From Burkholderiales bacterium (lineage in GTDB: Bacteria > Pseudomonadota > Gammaproteobacteria > Burkholderiales > JAEUOS01), in contig CANGUJ010000145.1 in the NCBI GenBank assembly GCA_947456845.1, positions 1 through 8,500 on the forward strand: DNA of 8,500 nt, written 5' to 3'. Positions 1 to 5,084 of this stretch are shown here, one piece after another. Position 1 is the stretch's first letter; every line of letters begins with the position of its first letter. Below the pieces are notes generated by a model. The model ran no database searches. It was not told the origin of the DNA and saw nothing but the letters and a program-made list of their open reading frames with translations. The position numbers and the translations under genes were made by a program.

Positions 1-12
1 ATTAACCGCGTA

Positions 13-17
13 TCCTC
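13..17 (-). promoter_or_regulatory. Possible ribosome-binding site of the next gene downstream of hflX
   Basis: The last bases of hflX on the minus strand read GAGGA and overlap its TGA stop. About ten bases further on, the minus strand ends the window with A-T, so an ATG could begin at the window edge. In many betaproteobacteria hisZ follows hflX, which would fit closely coupled translation. The start codon itself is not visible, so this is only a suggestion. Confidence 0.25.
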
Positions 18-1224
18 AAAAAACAGAAGCGGCGGATGGCCCGGTTGGCTCCGCCGCAGTAGACGCATCATCGAAATCGGCGCCGCTCGCGAAAAGCCGG
101 GCACATTCGATCAGCGCTTCGCGCAACGCACCCAGACCGTCCCTTGTTTGCGCGCTCACAAAAATCCTTGAAATTTTACCATACTCATCCCTTTCGACCC
201 CGGGCGAAAAACGCGCCTGACCATCCGCGCCAGGAAGGTCAATCTTGTTCCATACGAGGACTTGCGGGATTTGCGCGGCCCCGATTTCCTGCAGCACCGC
301 ATCGACTTCGGCGATCTGCTCCAGACGAGCAGATGAGGCCGAGTCGACAACATGCAAGAGCAGGTCCGCCTGCACGGTCTCTTCAAGGGTGGCCTGAAAC
401 GCCGCGACCAGGGTATGCGGCAGATCGCGGATGAAACCGACCGTGTCCGAAATGACGATTTCCAGGCCTTCGGCGAGATGAATCCGGCGCGAGGTCGTAT
501 CCAGCGTCGCAAACAACTGGTCGGCCGCGTAGCTCTGCGCCTTGGTCAACGCGTTGAAGAGCGTGGATTTACCCGCATTGGTGTAACCGACCAGCGAGAC
601 GGAAAAAACCCGGCCCCGGCTGCGCGAACGGCGCTGCACGTCACGCTGCCGCTTGAGCTTTCTGAGCCGTTCGGTCAACAGCTTCACGCGATTACCGAGA
701 AGCCGACGGTCTGTCTCGAGCTGGGTTTCACCCGGGCCGCGCAGACCGATTCCGCCCTTCTGACGCTCAAGGTGAGTCCAGCCGCGCACCAGGCGGGTGG
801 CGAGGTGGCGCAGTTGCGCCAATTCCACCTGAATCTTGCCTTCGTGGCTCTTCGCACGTTGTGCGAAGATGTCCAGGATCAGGGTGGTCCGATCGACTAC
901 GCGCGCCCTGAGTTCGGCTTCGAGATTTCTCTGCTGGGCCGGCGAGAGAATGTGGTTGAAAAGCACCAAGCCCGCCTCGCGTTCGGTCACGGCCGCGGCG
1001 ATTTCCTGCACCTTGCCCGAGCCCGCAAACATGGCCGGATCCGGCTTGGCGCGCCGACCTTCGATAAGGCCCACCGCATTGAGGCCCGCACTGCCCGCGA
1101 GCAGCCTGAATTCGGCAACAGAATCCGCGTGATCGAACTTGCCGAAATCAAGGCAAACCAGAATCGCCCGTTCCCCCCCGTCCGCTTGCGCGCGTCGCCG
1201 CGAAACCTCGAAAGAATCCAGCAT
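16..1224 (-). CDS. hflX: GTPase HflX, ribosome-splitting factor
   Basis: HflX is a cytoplasmic TRAFAC-class GTPase that binds the 50S subunit and splits stalled or stressed 70S ribosomes. The 402-residue protein has the usual layout. An N-terminal HflX domain covers about residues 19-130. A linker carries the family signature GPGETQLETDRR (163-174), followed by a basic coiled-coil stretch (175-205). The G domain from about 206 has G1 GYTNAGKST (213-221), G3 DTVG (260-263), G4 NKID (326-329) and a G5-like SAQ (357-359). E. coli HflX is slightly longer (426), so this copy looks complete, with a short low-complexity tail. The ATG at 1224 is the only clear start before the conserved block RAILVCLDF at residue 19, although no strong Shine-Dalgarno sequence precedes it. 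It lies 56 bases behind hfq, as in the common der-hfq-hflX operon, and is probably co-transcribed. Confidence 0.96.
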   Translation of the reverse strand: MLDSFEVSRRRAQADGGERAILVCLDFGKFDHADSVAEFRLLAGSAGLNAVGLIEGRRAKPDPAMFAGSGKVQEIAAAVTEREAGLVLFNHILSPAQQRNLEAELRARVVDRTTLILDIFAQRAKSHEGKIQVELAQLRHLATRLVRGWTHLERQKGGIGLRGPGETQLETDRRLLGNRVKLLTERLRKLKRQRDVQRRSRSRGRVFSVSLVGYTNAGKSTLFNALTKAQSYAADQLFATLDTTSRRIHLAEGLEIVISDTVGFIRDLPHTLVAAFQATLEETVQADLLLHVVDSASSARLEQIAEVDAVLQEIGAAQIPQVLVWNKIDLPGADGQARFSPGVERDEYGKISRIFVSAQTRDGLGALREALIECARLFASGADFDDASTAAEPTGPSAASVF

Positions 1225-1249
1225 CGCGAAAGCTCAGGAACAACCACGA

Positions 1250-1266
1250 CCGGCCCGCCGGGCCGG
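1250..1266 (-). other. GC-only hairpin between hfq and hflX
   Basis: Seven perfectly paired G/C bases (CCGGCCC and GGGCCGG) surround a three-base loop in the 56-base gap behind the hfq stop. On the minus strand it is followed by a T-containing but interrupted stretch (TCGTGGTTGTTCC), not a clean U-tract. It could protect the hfq message 3' end, attenuate transcription into hflX, or hold down hflX translation. The pairing is directly visible; the role is inferred. Confidence 0.5.
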
Positions 1267-1280
1267 CGAACAAGGTTTCA

Positions 1281-1520
1281 TCAAGCTTCGCCGGCAGGTT
1301 CCAGATTCAGATTGACCGGGCGCGACGGCACCACTGTGGAGATGGCGTGCTTGTACACCATTTGCGTAACAGTATTCTTGAGCAGCACCACGTATTGATC
1401 GAAAGATTCGACCTGGCCCTGCAACTTGATGCCGTTGACGAGGTAGATAGCGACCGGCACATGCTCCCGACGCAGCGCGTTCAGAAACGGGTCTTGCAGC
1501 ATTTGACCTTTATTGCTCAT
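1281..1520 (-). CDS. hfq: RNA chaperone Hfq
   Basis: Hfq is the hexameric Sm-like protein that pairs small RNAs with target mRNAs and affects mRNA stability and translation. The 79-residue protein opens with MSNKGQMLQDPFLNALRREH, the canonical N-terminus. It has the Sm1 region with VPVAIYLVNGIKLQGQ, the distal and core residues QYVVLLKN, and the Sm2 signature YKHAIST (residues 57-63) with the proximal-face KH pair. The C-terminal tail after the Sm fold is only about 13 residues, much shorter than in E. coli (102 aa) and typical for betaproteobacteria. The ATG at 1520 is fixed by an AGGAG ribosome-binding site at 1526-1530, five bases upstream. It follows der by 115 bases and precedes hflX by 56. 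It appears to have its own promoter (1550-1579) in addition to read-through from der. Confidence 0.98.
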   Translation of the reverse strand: MSNKGQMLQDPFLNALRREHVPVAIYLVNGIKLQGQVESFDQYVVLLKNTVTQMVYKHAISTVVPSRPVNLNLEPAGEA

Positions 1521-1525
1521 GGAAG

Positions 1526-1541
1526 CTCCTACATTTTTGTT
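1526..1541 (-). promoter_or_regulatory. hfq ribosome-binding site with A-rich upstream segment
   Basis: The minus strand reads AAC AAA AAT followed by GTAGGAG, so three consecutive A-R-N triplets (1533-1541) sit directly before the Shine-Dalgarno sequence (1526-1530). ARN repeats are the known ligand of the distal face of E. coli Hfq, and E. coli Hfq represses its own translation. The motif is visible; autoregulation here is inferred. Confidence 0.5.
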
Positions 1542-1549
1542 GATTTTTC

Positions 1550-1579
1550 AATGTACACGATCAGGTCTTGGCATGCCAA
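1550..1579 (-). promoter_or_regulatory. Probable sigma-70 promoter of hfq
   Basis: On the minus strand a TTGGCA box (1574-1579, five of six consensus bases) is separated by 18 bases from TACATT (1550-1555, four of six). Transcription would start near 1543, giving a leader of about 23 bases that contains the ARN triplets and the ribosome-binding site. The -35 box lies inside a 14-base perfect palindrome. Confidence 0.5.
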
Positions 1580-1580
1580 G
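1567..1580. repeat. 14-base perfect palindrome over the hfq -35 box
   Basis: CTTGGCATGCCAAG is identical to its own reverse complement and does not extend further. It covers the predicted -35 hexamer of hfq. A dimeric repressor could bind here, or the palindrome may be fortuitous. I do not recognise it as the operator of a named regulator. Confidence 0.5.
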
Positions 1581-1597
1581 TTCCCGGAAACCCGCAT

Positions 1598-1626
1598 CTG
1601 GTAAGCCCCAACTCGGGCCAGACCAG
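1598..1626 (-). other. Stem-loop downstream of der
   Basis: On the minus strand CTGGT pairs with ACCAG, and inside it GCCC pairs with GGGC around a six-base loop, with a 3/2 internal bulge. It begins ten bases after the der stop codon. No U-tract follows, so it is not a classical intrinsic terminator. It may mark the processed or stabilised 3' end of the der message before hfq. Confidence 0.35.
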
Positions 1627-1635
1627 GAAAAAGGG

Positions 1636-2973
1636 TCATTCGCCTGCAAACGGGTTTTTTCCGGATTTGAACTGCACCCGCAAGGGAGTTCCTTTAAGCC
1701 GAAAAGTTTCCATGAAGTAGCCTTCCAAGTAGCGCCGGTAGGAATCCTTGATGTTTTGCAGGGAATTGCCGTGGATGATAATGATCGGCGGGTTGCTCCC
1801 TCCCTGGTGCGCGTAGCGCAGTTTGGGTCGGGTGACACCGGAGCGTGCCGGTTGCTGGCGCGCGACAGCATCGGCGAGCGCGCGGGTGATACGCGGCGTC
1901 GACAGCTTGACGTAGGCCGCCGCATAGGCCTGCGCGACTGAACGCATCAGGGCGTACACGCCCTGGCCTTCCCGCGCTGATATGAAGTGAACATTCGCAA
2001 AATCAAGGAATTGCAGTTTTCGCGCGAACTCGTGCTTGATGCGTTCGCGCGCATAGCCATCCAAGCCATCCCACTTGTTGATGGCTACGACCAAGGCGCG
2101 CCCGGACTCCAGAATAAACCCGGCGATATGTGCATCCTGGTCGGCGATATCCTGACGCGCATCGAGCACGAGCACGACCACATTGGCGTCCGCGATCGCC
2201 TGCATGGTCTTGATCACCGAGAACTTTTCTACGGTCTCGAACACCTTGCCTCGCCGCCGCAATCCGGCTGTATCGATGAGCGTATAGGGTTTCCCCTCGT
2301 AATCGAAATCGATCGCGATGGCGTCCCGCGTCGTGCCAGGCTGGTCGAAGGCGATCACGCGTTCTTCGCCGAGCAGCGTGTTGACCAGCGTGGACTTGCC
2401 CACGTTCGGCCGCCCGGCAATGGCAATGCGCGCCCGCCCGCCGCCACCTTCCTCCGCCGGCGCCGGCGTGATCGCCGATTGGGCGAAAGGTTCCAGCGCG
2501 AGTTCAAGCAGTTCGCGCACGCCATCGCCGTGCGCGGCCGAGATCGAGAACGGTTGCCCGAGCCCCAATTCATAGAACTCGTTAGCAACGCCGCTCAGGG
2601 TCATTCCCTCGGTCTTGTTGACCGCCAAGAGCGCGCGCCGACCCGACTTGCGCAACAGCGCCGCGATGGTGTGATCGTGTCCCGTGACGCCGGCGCGCCC
2701 ATCGGTCATGAAGACCACCACATCGGCCTCGGCAATCGCCTGCTCGGCCTGGCGGGCCATTTCGCTGACGATCCCGGTCTTGGCGTCGGGTTCGAACCCG
2801 CCGGTGTCTATAACCAGAAAGGGCTGGTCGCCAAGCCGGCCGTGCCCGTAATGACGGTCTCGGGTGAGCCCCGGGATATCCGCCACGAGCGCATCGCGCG
2901 ATTTGGTGAGGCGATTGAACAGCGTCGATTTGCCGACGTTGGGTCGGCCGACCAGCGCAATGACTGGTTTCAT
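1636..2973 (-). CDS. der: Ribosome assembly GTPase Der (EngA)
   Basis: Der is an essential GTPase with two tandem G domains, required for late assembly of the 50S subunit. The 445-residue protein shows G domain 1 with GRPNVGKST (9-17), DTGG (56-59) and NKTE (119-122); an acidic and glycine-rich linker (about 172-180); G domain 2 with GRPNVGKST (187-195), DTAG (234-237) and NKWD (299-302); and a C-terminal KH-like domain (about 355-445) ending in KSGKNPFAGE. The frame is open further upstream to 3036, but homologues begin with MxPVxALVGRPNVGKST, so the ATG at 2973 is chosen. No clear Shine-Dalgarno sequence precedes it. The fourth G1-domain motif ends in E instead of the usual D, which I recall in other betaproteobacterial Der proteins as well. 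It heads the der-hfq-hflX group and has a promoter candidate at 3064-3092. bamB and hisS, its usual upstream neighbours, are not here. Confidence 0.97.
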   Translation of the reverse strand: MKPVIALVGRPNVGKSTLFNRLTKSRDALVADIPGLTRDRHYGHGRLGDQPFLVIDTGGFEPDAKTGIVSEMARQAEQAIAEADVVVFMTDGRAGVTGHDHTIAALLRKSGRRALLAVNKTEGMTLSGVANEFYELGLGQPFSISAAHGDGVRELLELALEPFAQSAITPAPAEEGGGGRARIAIAGRPNVGKSTLVNTLLGEERVIAFDQPGTTRDAIAIDFDYEGKPYTLIDTAGLRRRGKVFETVEKFSVIKTMQAIADANVVVLVLDARQDIADQDAHIAGFILESGRALVVAINKWDGLDGYARERIKHEFARKLQFLDFANVHFISAREGQGVYALMRSVAQAYAAAYVKLSTPRITRALADAVARQQPARSGVTRPKLRYAHQGGSNPPIIIIHGNSLQNIKDSYRRYLEGYFMETFRLKGTPLRVQFKSGKNPFAGE

Positions 2974-3005
2974 GATGTCGTTGGCGGCGCGTGGCGAAGA
3001 TCGGG

Positions 3006-3024
3006 CGGTTGATCGGGCCAACCG
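3006..3024 (-). other. Stem-loop in the der leader
   Basis: CGGTTG (minus-strand 3019-3024) pairs perfectly with CAACCG (3006-3011) around a seven-base loop. It overlaps the edge of the 14-base tandem repeat and lies about 33 bases before the der start, which itself lacks a strong ribosome-binding site. The GATCGGGC half-site also occurs twice, 12 bases apart (2999-3006 and 3011-3018). A role in der expression is possible but unproven. Confidence 0.35.
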
Positions 3025-3048
3025 GACGGAACGCACCGGACGGAACGC
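3021..3048. repeat. 14-base exact tandem repeat in the der leader
   Basis: ACCGGACGGAACGC occurs twice without a gap or mismatch (3021-3034 and 3035-3048). It lies between the predicted der transcription start (about 3057) and the der start codon, outside any coding region. It may be a recent slippage duplication or a pair of binding sites. A related 13-base segment with one mismatch is found in the opposite orientation in the alr-radA gap (5048-5060). Confidence 0.8.
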
Positions 3049-3063
3049 GCAAGGTAATTTACG

Positions 3064-3092
3064 AGTATAGCATTCGACGGGCTAGCTGTCCC
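3064..3092 (-). promoter_or_regulatory. Probable extended -10 promoter of der-hfq-hflX
   Basis: The minus strand carries TGCTATACT (3064-3072), an extended -10 element with TATACT matching five of six consensus bases. Exactly 17 bases upstream is GGGACA (3087-3092), which matches the GACA half of the -35 box. The -35 overlaps the last codons of the preceding small gene. Transcription would start near 3057, giving a leader of about 84 bases. Confidence 0.6.
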
Positions 3093-3558
3093 CGAGTTGC
3101 AGCATCGCCCGCAACTGCGCTTCGACGGAAGCCGCCTTGTCGGCCCCGCGCGCCTTGGCCACAGCCGGCAGCAGGACCGGCAACAGCTCCCGCAGGTCTT
3201 CGAGGGTGGACGCCTTTTCGACCTTCAGGATGAAGAAAAAAGCCTTGAGTCCAAGCACGTCGGCGGCGATTTCGCGGAACAGGCCGGACACTGTACGGAA
3301 CCGCGTGTACGCATCTTCGAGTGGAGGCGGCGGCGCCGGGGCCGGACTCGACGCGGTGCGCACGAACCCGAGCCGGACCAACTGCTCCAGCGCGTCCGGC
3401 GGCGCACCCAGTGCAGCGGCGGTCGTTGCGAACTGCGACATCGGCTTGCCCTCGGACATCAGCATCAACGCGCGCAGCCGCGCGCTGATGCGTTTGTCGC
3501 GGGCGTCCAGGGCCGCCTGGCCTTCGGGCGACTTTCGAAAAACCTCTTCCGATGCCAT
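3082..3558 (-). CDS. Conserved hypothetical protein, two helical domains joined by a proline linker
   Basis: I cannot name this protein. The 158 residues contain no signal peptide or membrane segment. The N-terminal part (about 1-68) has the look KSPEGQAALDARDKRISARLRALMLMSEGKPM. It resembles a short helical, possibly winged-helix, domain that I recall at the start of many small unannotated betaproteobacterial proteins. A proline/alanine linker (about 70-80) follows, and then a helical C-terminal half (81-158) without cysteines or obvious catalytic residues. A GTG six bases further upstream (3564) is in frame, but GAGG at 3564-3567 lies five bases before the ATG at 3558, which decides for the ATG. 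The gene sits 75 bases behind radA and 108 bases before der, in the same direction, and its end carries the predicted der -35 box. Codon use looks like that of its neighbours. Coding status is well supported by the start signal and composition; function is unknown. Confidence 0.8.
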   Translation of the reverse strand: MASEEVFRKSPEGQAALDARDKRISARLRALMLMSEGKPMSQFATTAAALGAPPDALEQLVRLGFVRTASSPAPAPPPPLEDAYTRFRTVSGLFREIAADVLGLKAFFFILKVEKASTLEDLRELLPVLLPAVAKARGADKAASVEAQLRAMLQLGDS

Positions 3559-3563
3559 CTTCA

Positions 3564-3567
3564 CCTC
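3564..3567 (-). promoter_or_regulatory. Ribosome-binding site that decides the start of the small gene
   Basis: The minus strand reads GAGG, then TGAAG, then the ATG at 3558, a good spacing of five bases. The alternative in-frame GTG start (3562-3564) overlaps this motif and has no site of its own. Confidence 0.6.
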
Positions 3568-3623
3568 AGGCCAAGTTGACCAACTACCGGAAAGGCATGT
3601 TAACGCAGCGCGGCAGCCTGCAC

Positions 3624-3649
3624 CGCCCGAACGCTAGCGAAAGCGGGCG
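3624..3649 (-). other. Stem-loop across the radA stop codon
   Basis: CGCCCG (3624-3629) and CGGGCG (3644-3649) are inverted copies enclosing the 8-base palindrome CGCTAGCG, which contains the radA TAG stop. An alternative pairing uses CGCC/GGCG plus CGCT/AGCG. No U-tract follows on the minus strand. It may end or stabilise the radA message, but in GC-rich DNA such pairing also arises by chance. Confidence 0.3.
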
Positions 3650-5007
3650 AGTGCCTCGGCAGCCCGCTCGACGGCAATCGCCTCGATACCAGGAATGGCA
3701 ATCTTGGGAAGGTTGCCTTTGGGAATCAGCGCCTGGGTAAAGCCCAGTTTGGCTGCCTCGCGCAACCGCTCCTGTCCGCGTGGCGCCGGCCGGATTTCGC
3801 CCGCCAGGCCCACCTCGCCGAATACCACCAGGCCGCGCGGGAGCGGCTTACCCTTGAGCGAGGACACGATGGCCAGCAACACGGCGAGGTCGGCGGCCGG
3901 TTCGGCGATCTTCACACCGCCGACCGCATTGATGAACACGTCCTGGTCATAGCAGGCCACGCCGACATGCCGATGCAGGACGGCCAGCAGCATGGCGAGC
4001 CGGTTCTGCTCCAGGCCTACTGAAAGTCGGCGCGGATTCGGCGCGTGGGCATCGTCGACCAGCGCCTGGATCTCGACCAGCAAGGGGCGCGTTCCCTCCT
4101 GCGTCACCAGCACCGCCGATCCGGGCACATCCTGGTCATGCTGGGACAAGAACAGCGCAGAGGGATTCGAAACGCCCTTGAGGCCACGGTCCGTCATGGC
4201 GAACACGCCGAGTTCATTGACCGCACCGAACCTGTTCTTGAAGGCGCGCACCAGACGGAACGAGGAGTGGGTGTCGCCTTCGAAATACAGCACCGTATCG
4301 ACGATGTGCTCGAGCACGCGGGGGCCGGCGATCGTGCCTTCCTTGGTCACATGACCGACAAGCACGATCGTGATTCCGGACTGCTTGGCAATCCGGGTGA
4401 GCTGGGCGGCGCATTCCCGCACCTGCGAGACCGAGCCGGGCGCGGCCGTAAGGGCATCCGAATACAAGGTCTGGATGGAATCGACGACCGCCACCAGAGG
4501 CGCCTCGGTCACCAGCGCCGTCTGGATTCTTTCAAGGTTGATTTCGGGCAAAAGCTTCATGCCCGGCGCCGTCAATCCGAGCCGTTGCGCGCGCAACGCG
4601 ACCTGTTCGGCAGACTCCTCGCCGGTCACATAGAGGACCCTGGCGCGGGCCGACAATCCCGCCAGGGCCTGCAGCAATAGGGTCGACTTGCCGATGCCCG
4701 GATCGCCGCCGATGAGCACGACCCCGCCAGGAACAAAACCGCCACCCAGCACCCGATCGAATTCCTCGATGGTGCTGGCAATGCGCGGGGTGTCGCGCGC
4801 CTCGATTTCGGAGAGGGATTTCATTGCACCGGTGGCCGCCAGGCCGGCAGGCGCGGACGCATAGCGGTTACCGGCCGACGCGCCCGTAGCGTCAATGCGG
4901 ATCTCGGACAGCGTGTTCCAGGCCGAACAGTGCGGGCACTGTCCTTGCCATTTGGGCGCTTCGCCGCCGCACTCCCCGCAGACGTATGCTGTCTTAGCCT
5001 TGGCCAT
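3634..5007 (-). CDS. radA: DNA repair protein RadA (branch-migration ATPase)
   Basis: RadA (Sms) is a RecA-related hexameric motor that extends branched recombination intermediates during homologous recombination. The 457-residue protein is of the usual length. It has an N-terminal C4 zinc finger (C10, C13, C25, C28; pattern CGECG...CPHC), a RecA-like ATPase domain with Walker A GDPGIGKST (101-109) and a Walker B-like segment LVAVVDS (171-177), the RadA-specific KNRFG motif (257-261), and a C-terminal Lon-protease-like domain (about 280-457). The ATG at 5007 is supported by a GAGGA ribosome-binding site (5014-5018) six bases upstream and by the conserved MAKxKTxYVCxECG start. It follows alr by 77 bases and is probably co-transcribed with it. 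No key residue is missing. Confidence 0.97.
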   Translation of the reverse strand: MAKAKTAYVCGECGGEAPKWQGQCPHCSAWNTLSEIRIDATGASAGNRYASAPAGLAATGAMKSLSEIEARDTPRIASTIEEFDRVLGGGFVPGGVVLIGGDPGIGKSTLLLQALAGLSARARVLYVTGEESAEQVALRAQRLGLTAPGMKLLPEINLERIQTALVTEAPLVAVVDSIQTLYSDALTAAPGSVSQVRECAAQLTRIAKQSGITIVLVGHVTKEGTIAGPRVLEHIVDTVLYFEGDTHSSFRLVRAFKNRFGAVNELGVFAMTDRGLKGVSNPSALFLSQHDQDVPGSAVLVTQEGTRPLLVEIQALVDDAHAPNPRRLSVGLEQNRLAMLLAVLHRHVGVACYDQDVFINAVGGVKIAEPAADLAVLLAIVSSLKGKPLPRGLVVFGEVGLAGEIRPAPRGQERLREAAKLGFTQALIPKGNLPKIAIPGIEAIAVERAAEALARFR

Positions 5008-5013
5008 GTGCCG

Positions 5014-5043
5014 TCCTCATGAGTCGCGCGCGGCGTGCGCGAC
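5014..5043 (-). promoter_or_regulatory. radA ribosome-binding site preceded by a hairpin
   Basis: GAGGA (5014-5018) lies six bases before the radA ATG. Just upstream, GCGCGAC (5037-5043) and GTCGCGC (5023-5029) form a seven-base-pair stem with a seven-base loop. The stem leaves the ribosome-binding site free and could separate radA translation from alr or mark an RNA processing point. The elements are visible; the role is inferred. Confidence 0.45.
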
Positions 5044-5084
5044 GTGCCGTTCCATCCGGTCCGGTTGCGCCCTGCCTGCGGCTT

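Noticed and set aside
352..1398. A 348-codon plus-strand frame across hflX and into hfq
   Set aside because: It is antisense to two well-identified genes and shows no motif or start signal; codon composition is that of a complementary strand.
1566..1580. A sigma-54 type promoter before hfq, because of TTGGCA
   Set aside because: The required GC pair at the right distance from the GG is absent (CC is found), while a sigma-70 -10 box is present.
2608..2619. NKTE instead of NKxD in the first G domain of Der as a possible defect
   Set aside because: I recall NKxE in other betaproteobacterial Der proteins, and the rest of the domain is intact, so it looks like a lineage trait rather than a lesion.
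1987..3012. A 341-codon plus-strand frame antisense to der
   Set aside because: It is fully contained in the der region, whose minus-strand product has both G domains and the KH domain; no independent coding support is seen.
2974..3036. Upstream extension of der by 21 codons
   Set aside because: The added residues are unconserved and would include the tandem repeat and stem-loop region; homologues begin at the MKPVIALVGRPNVGKST start.
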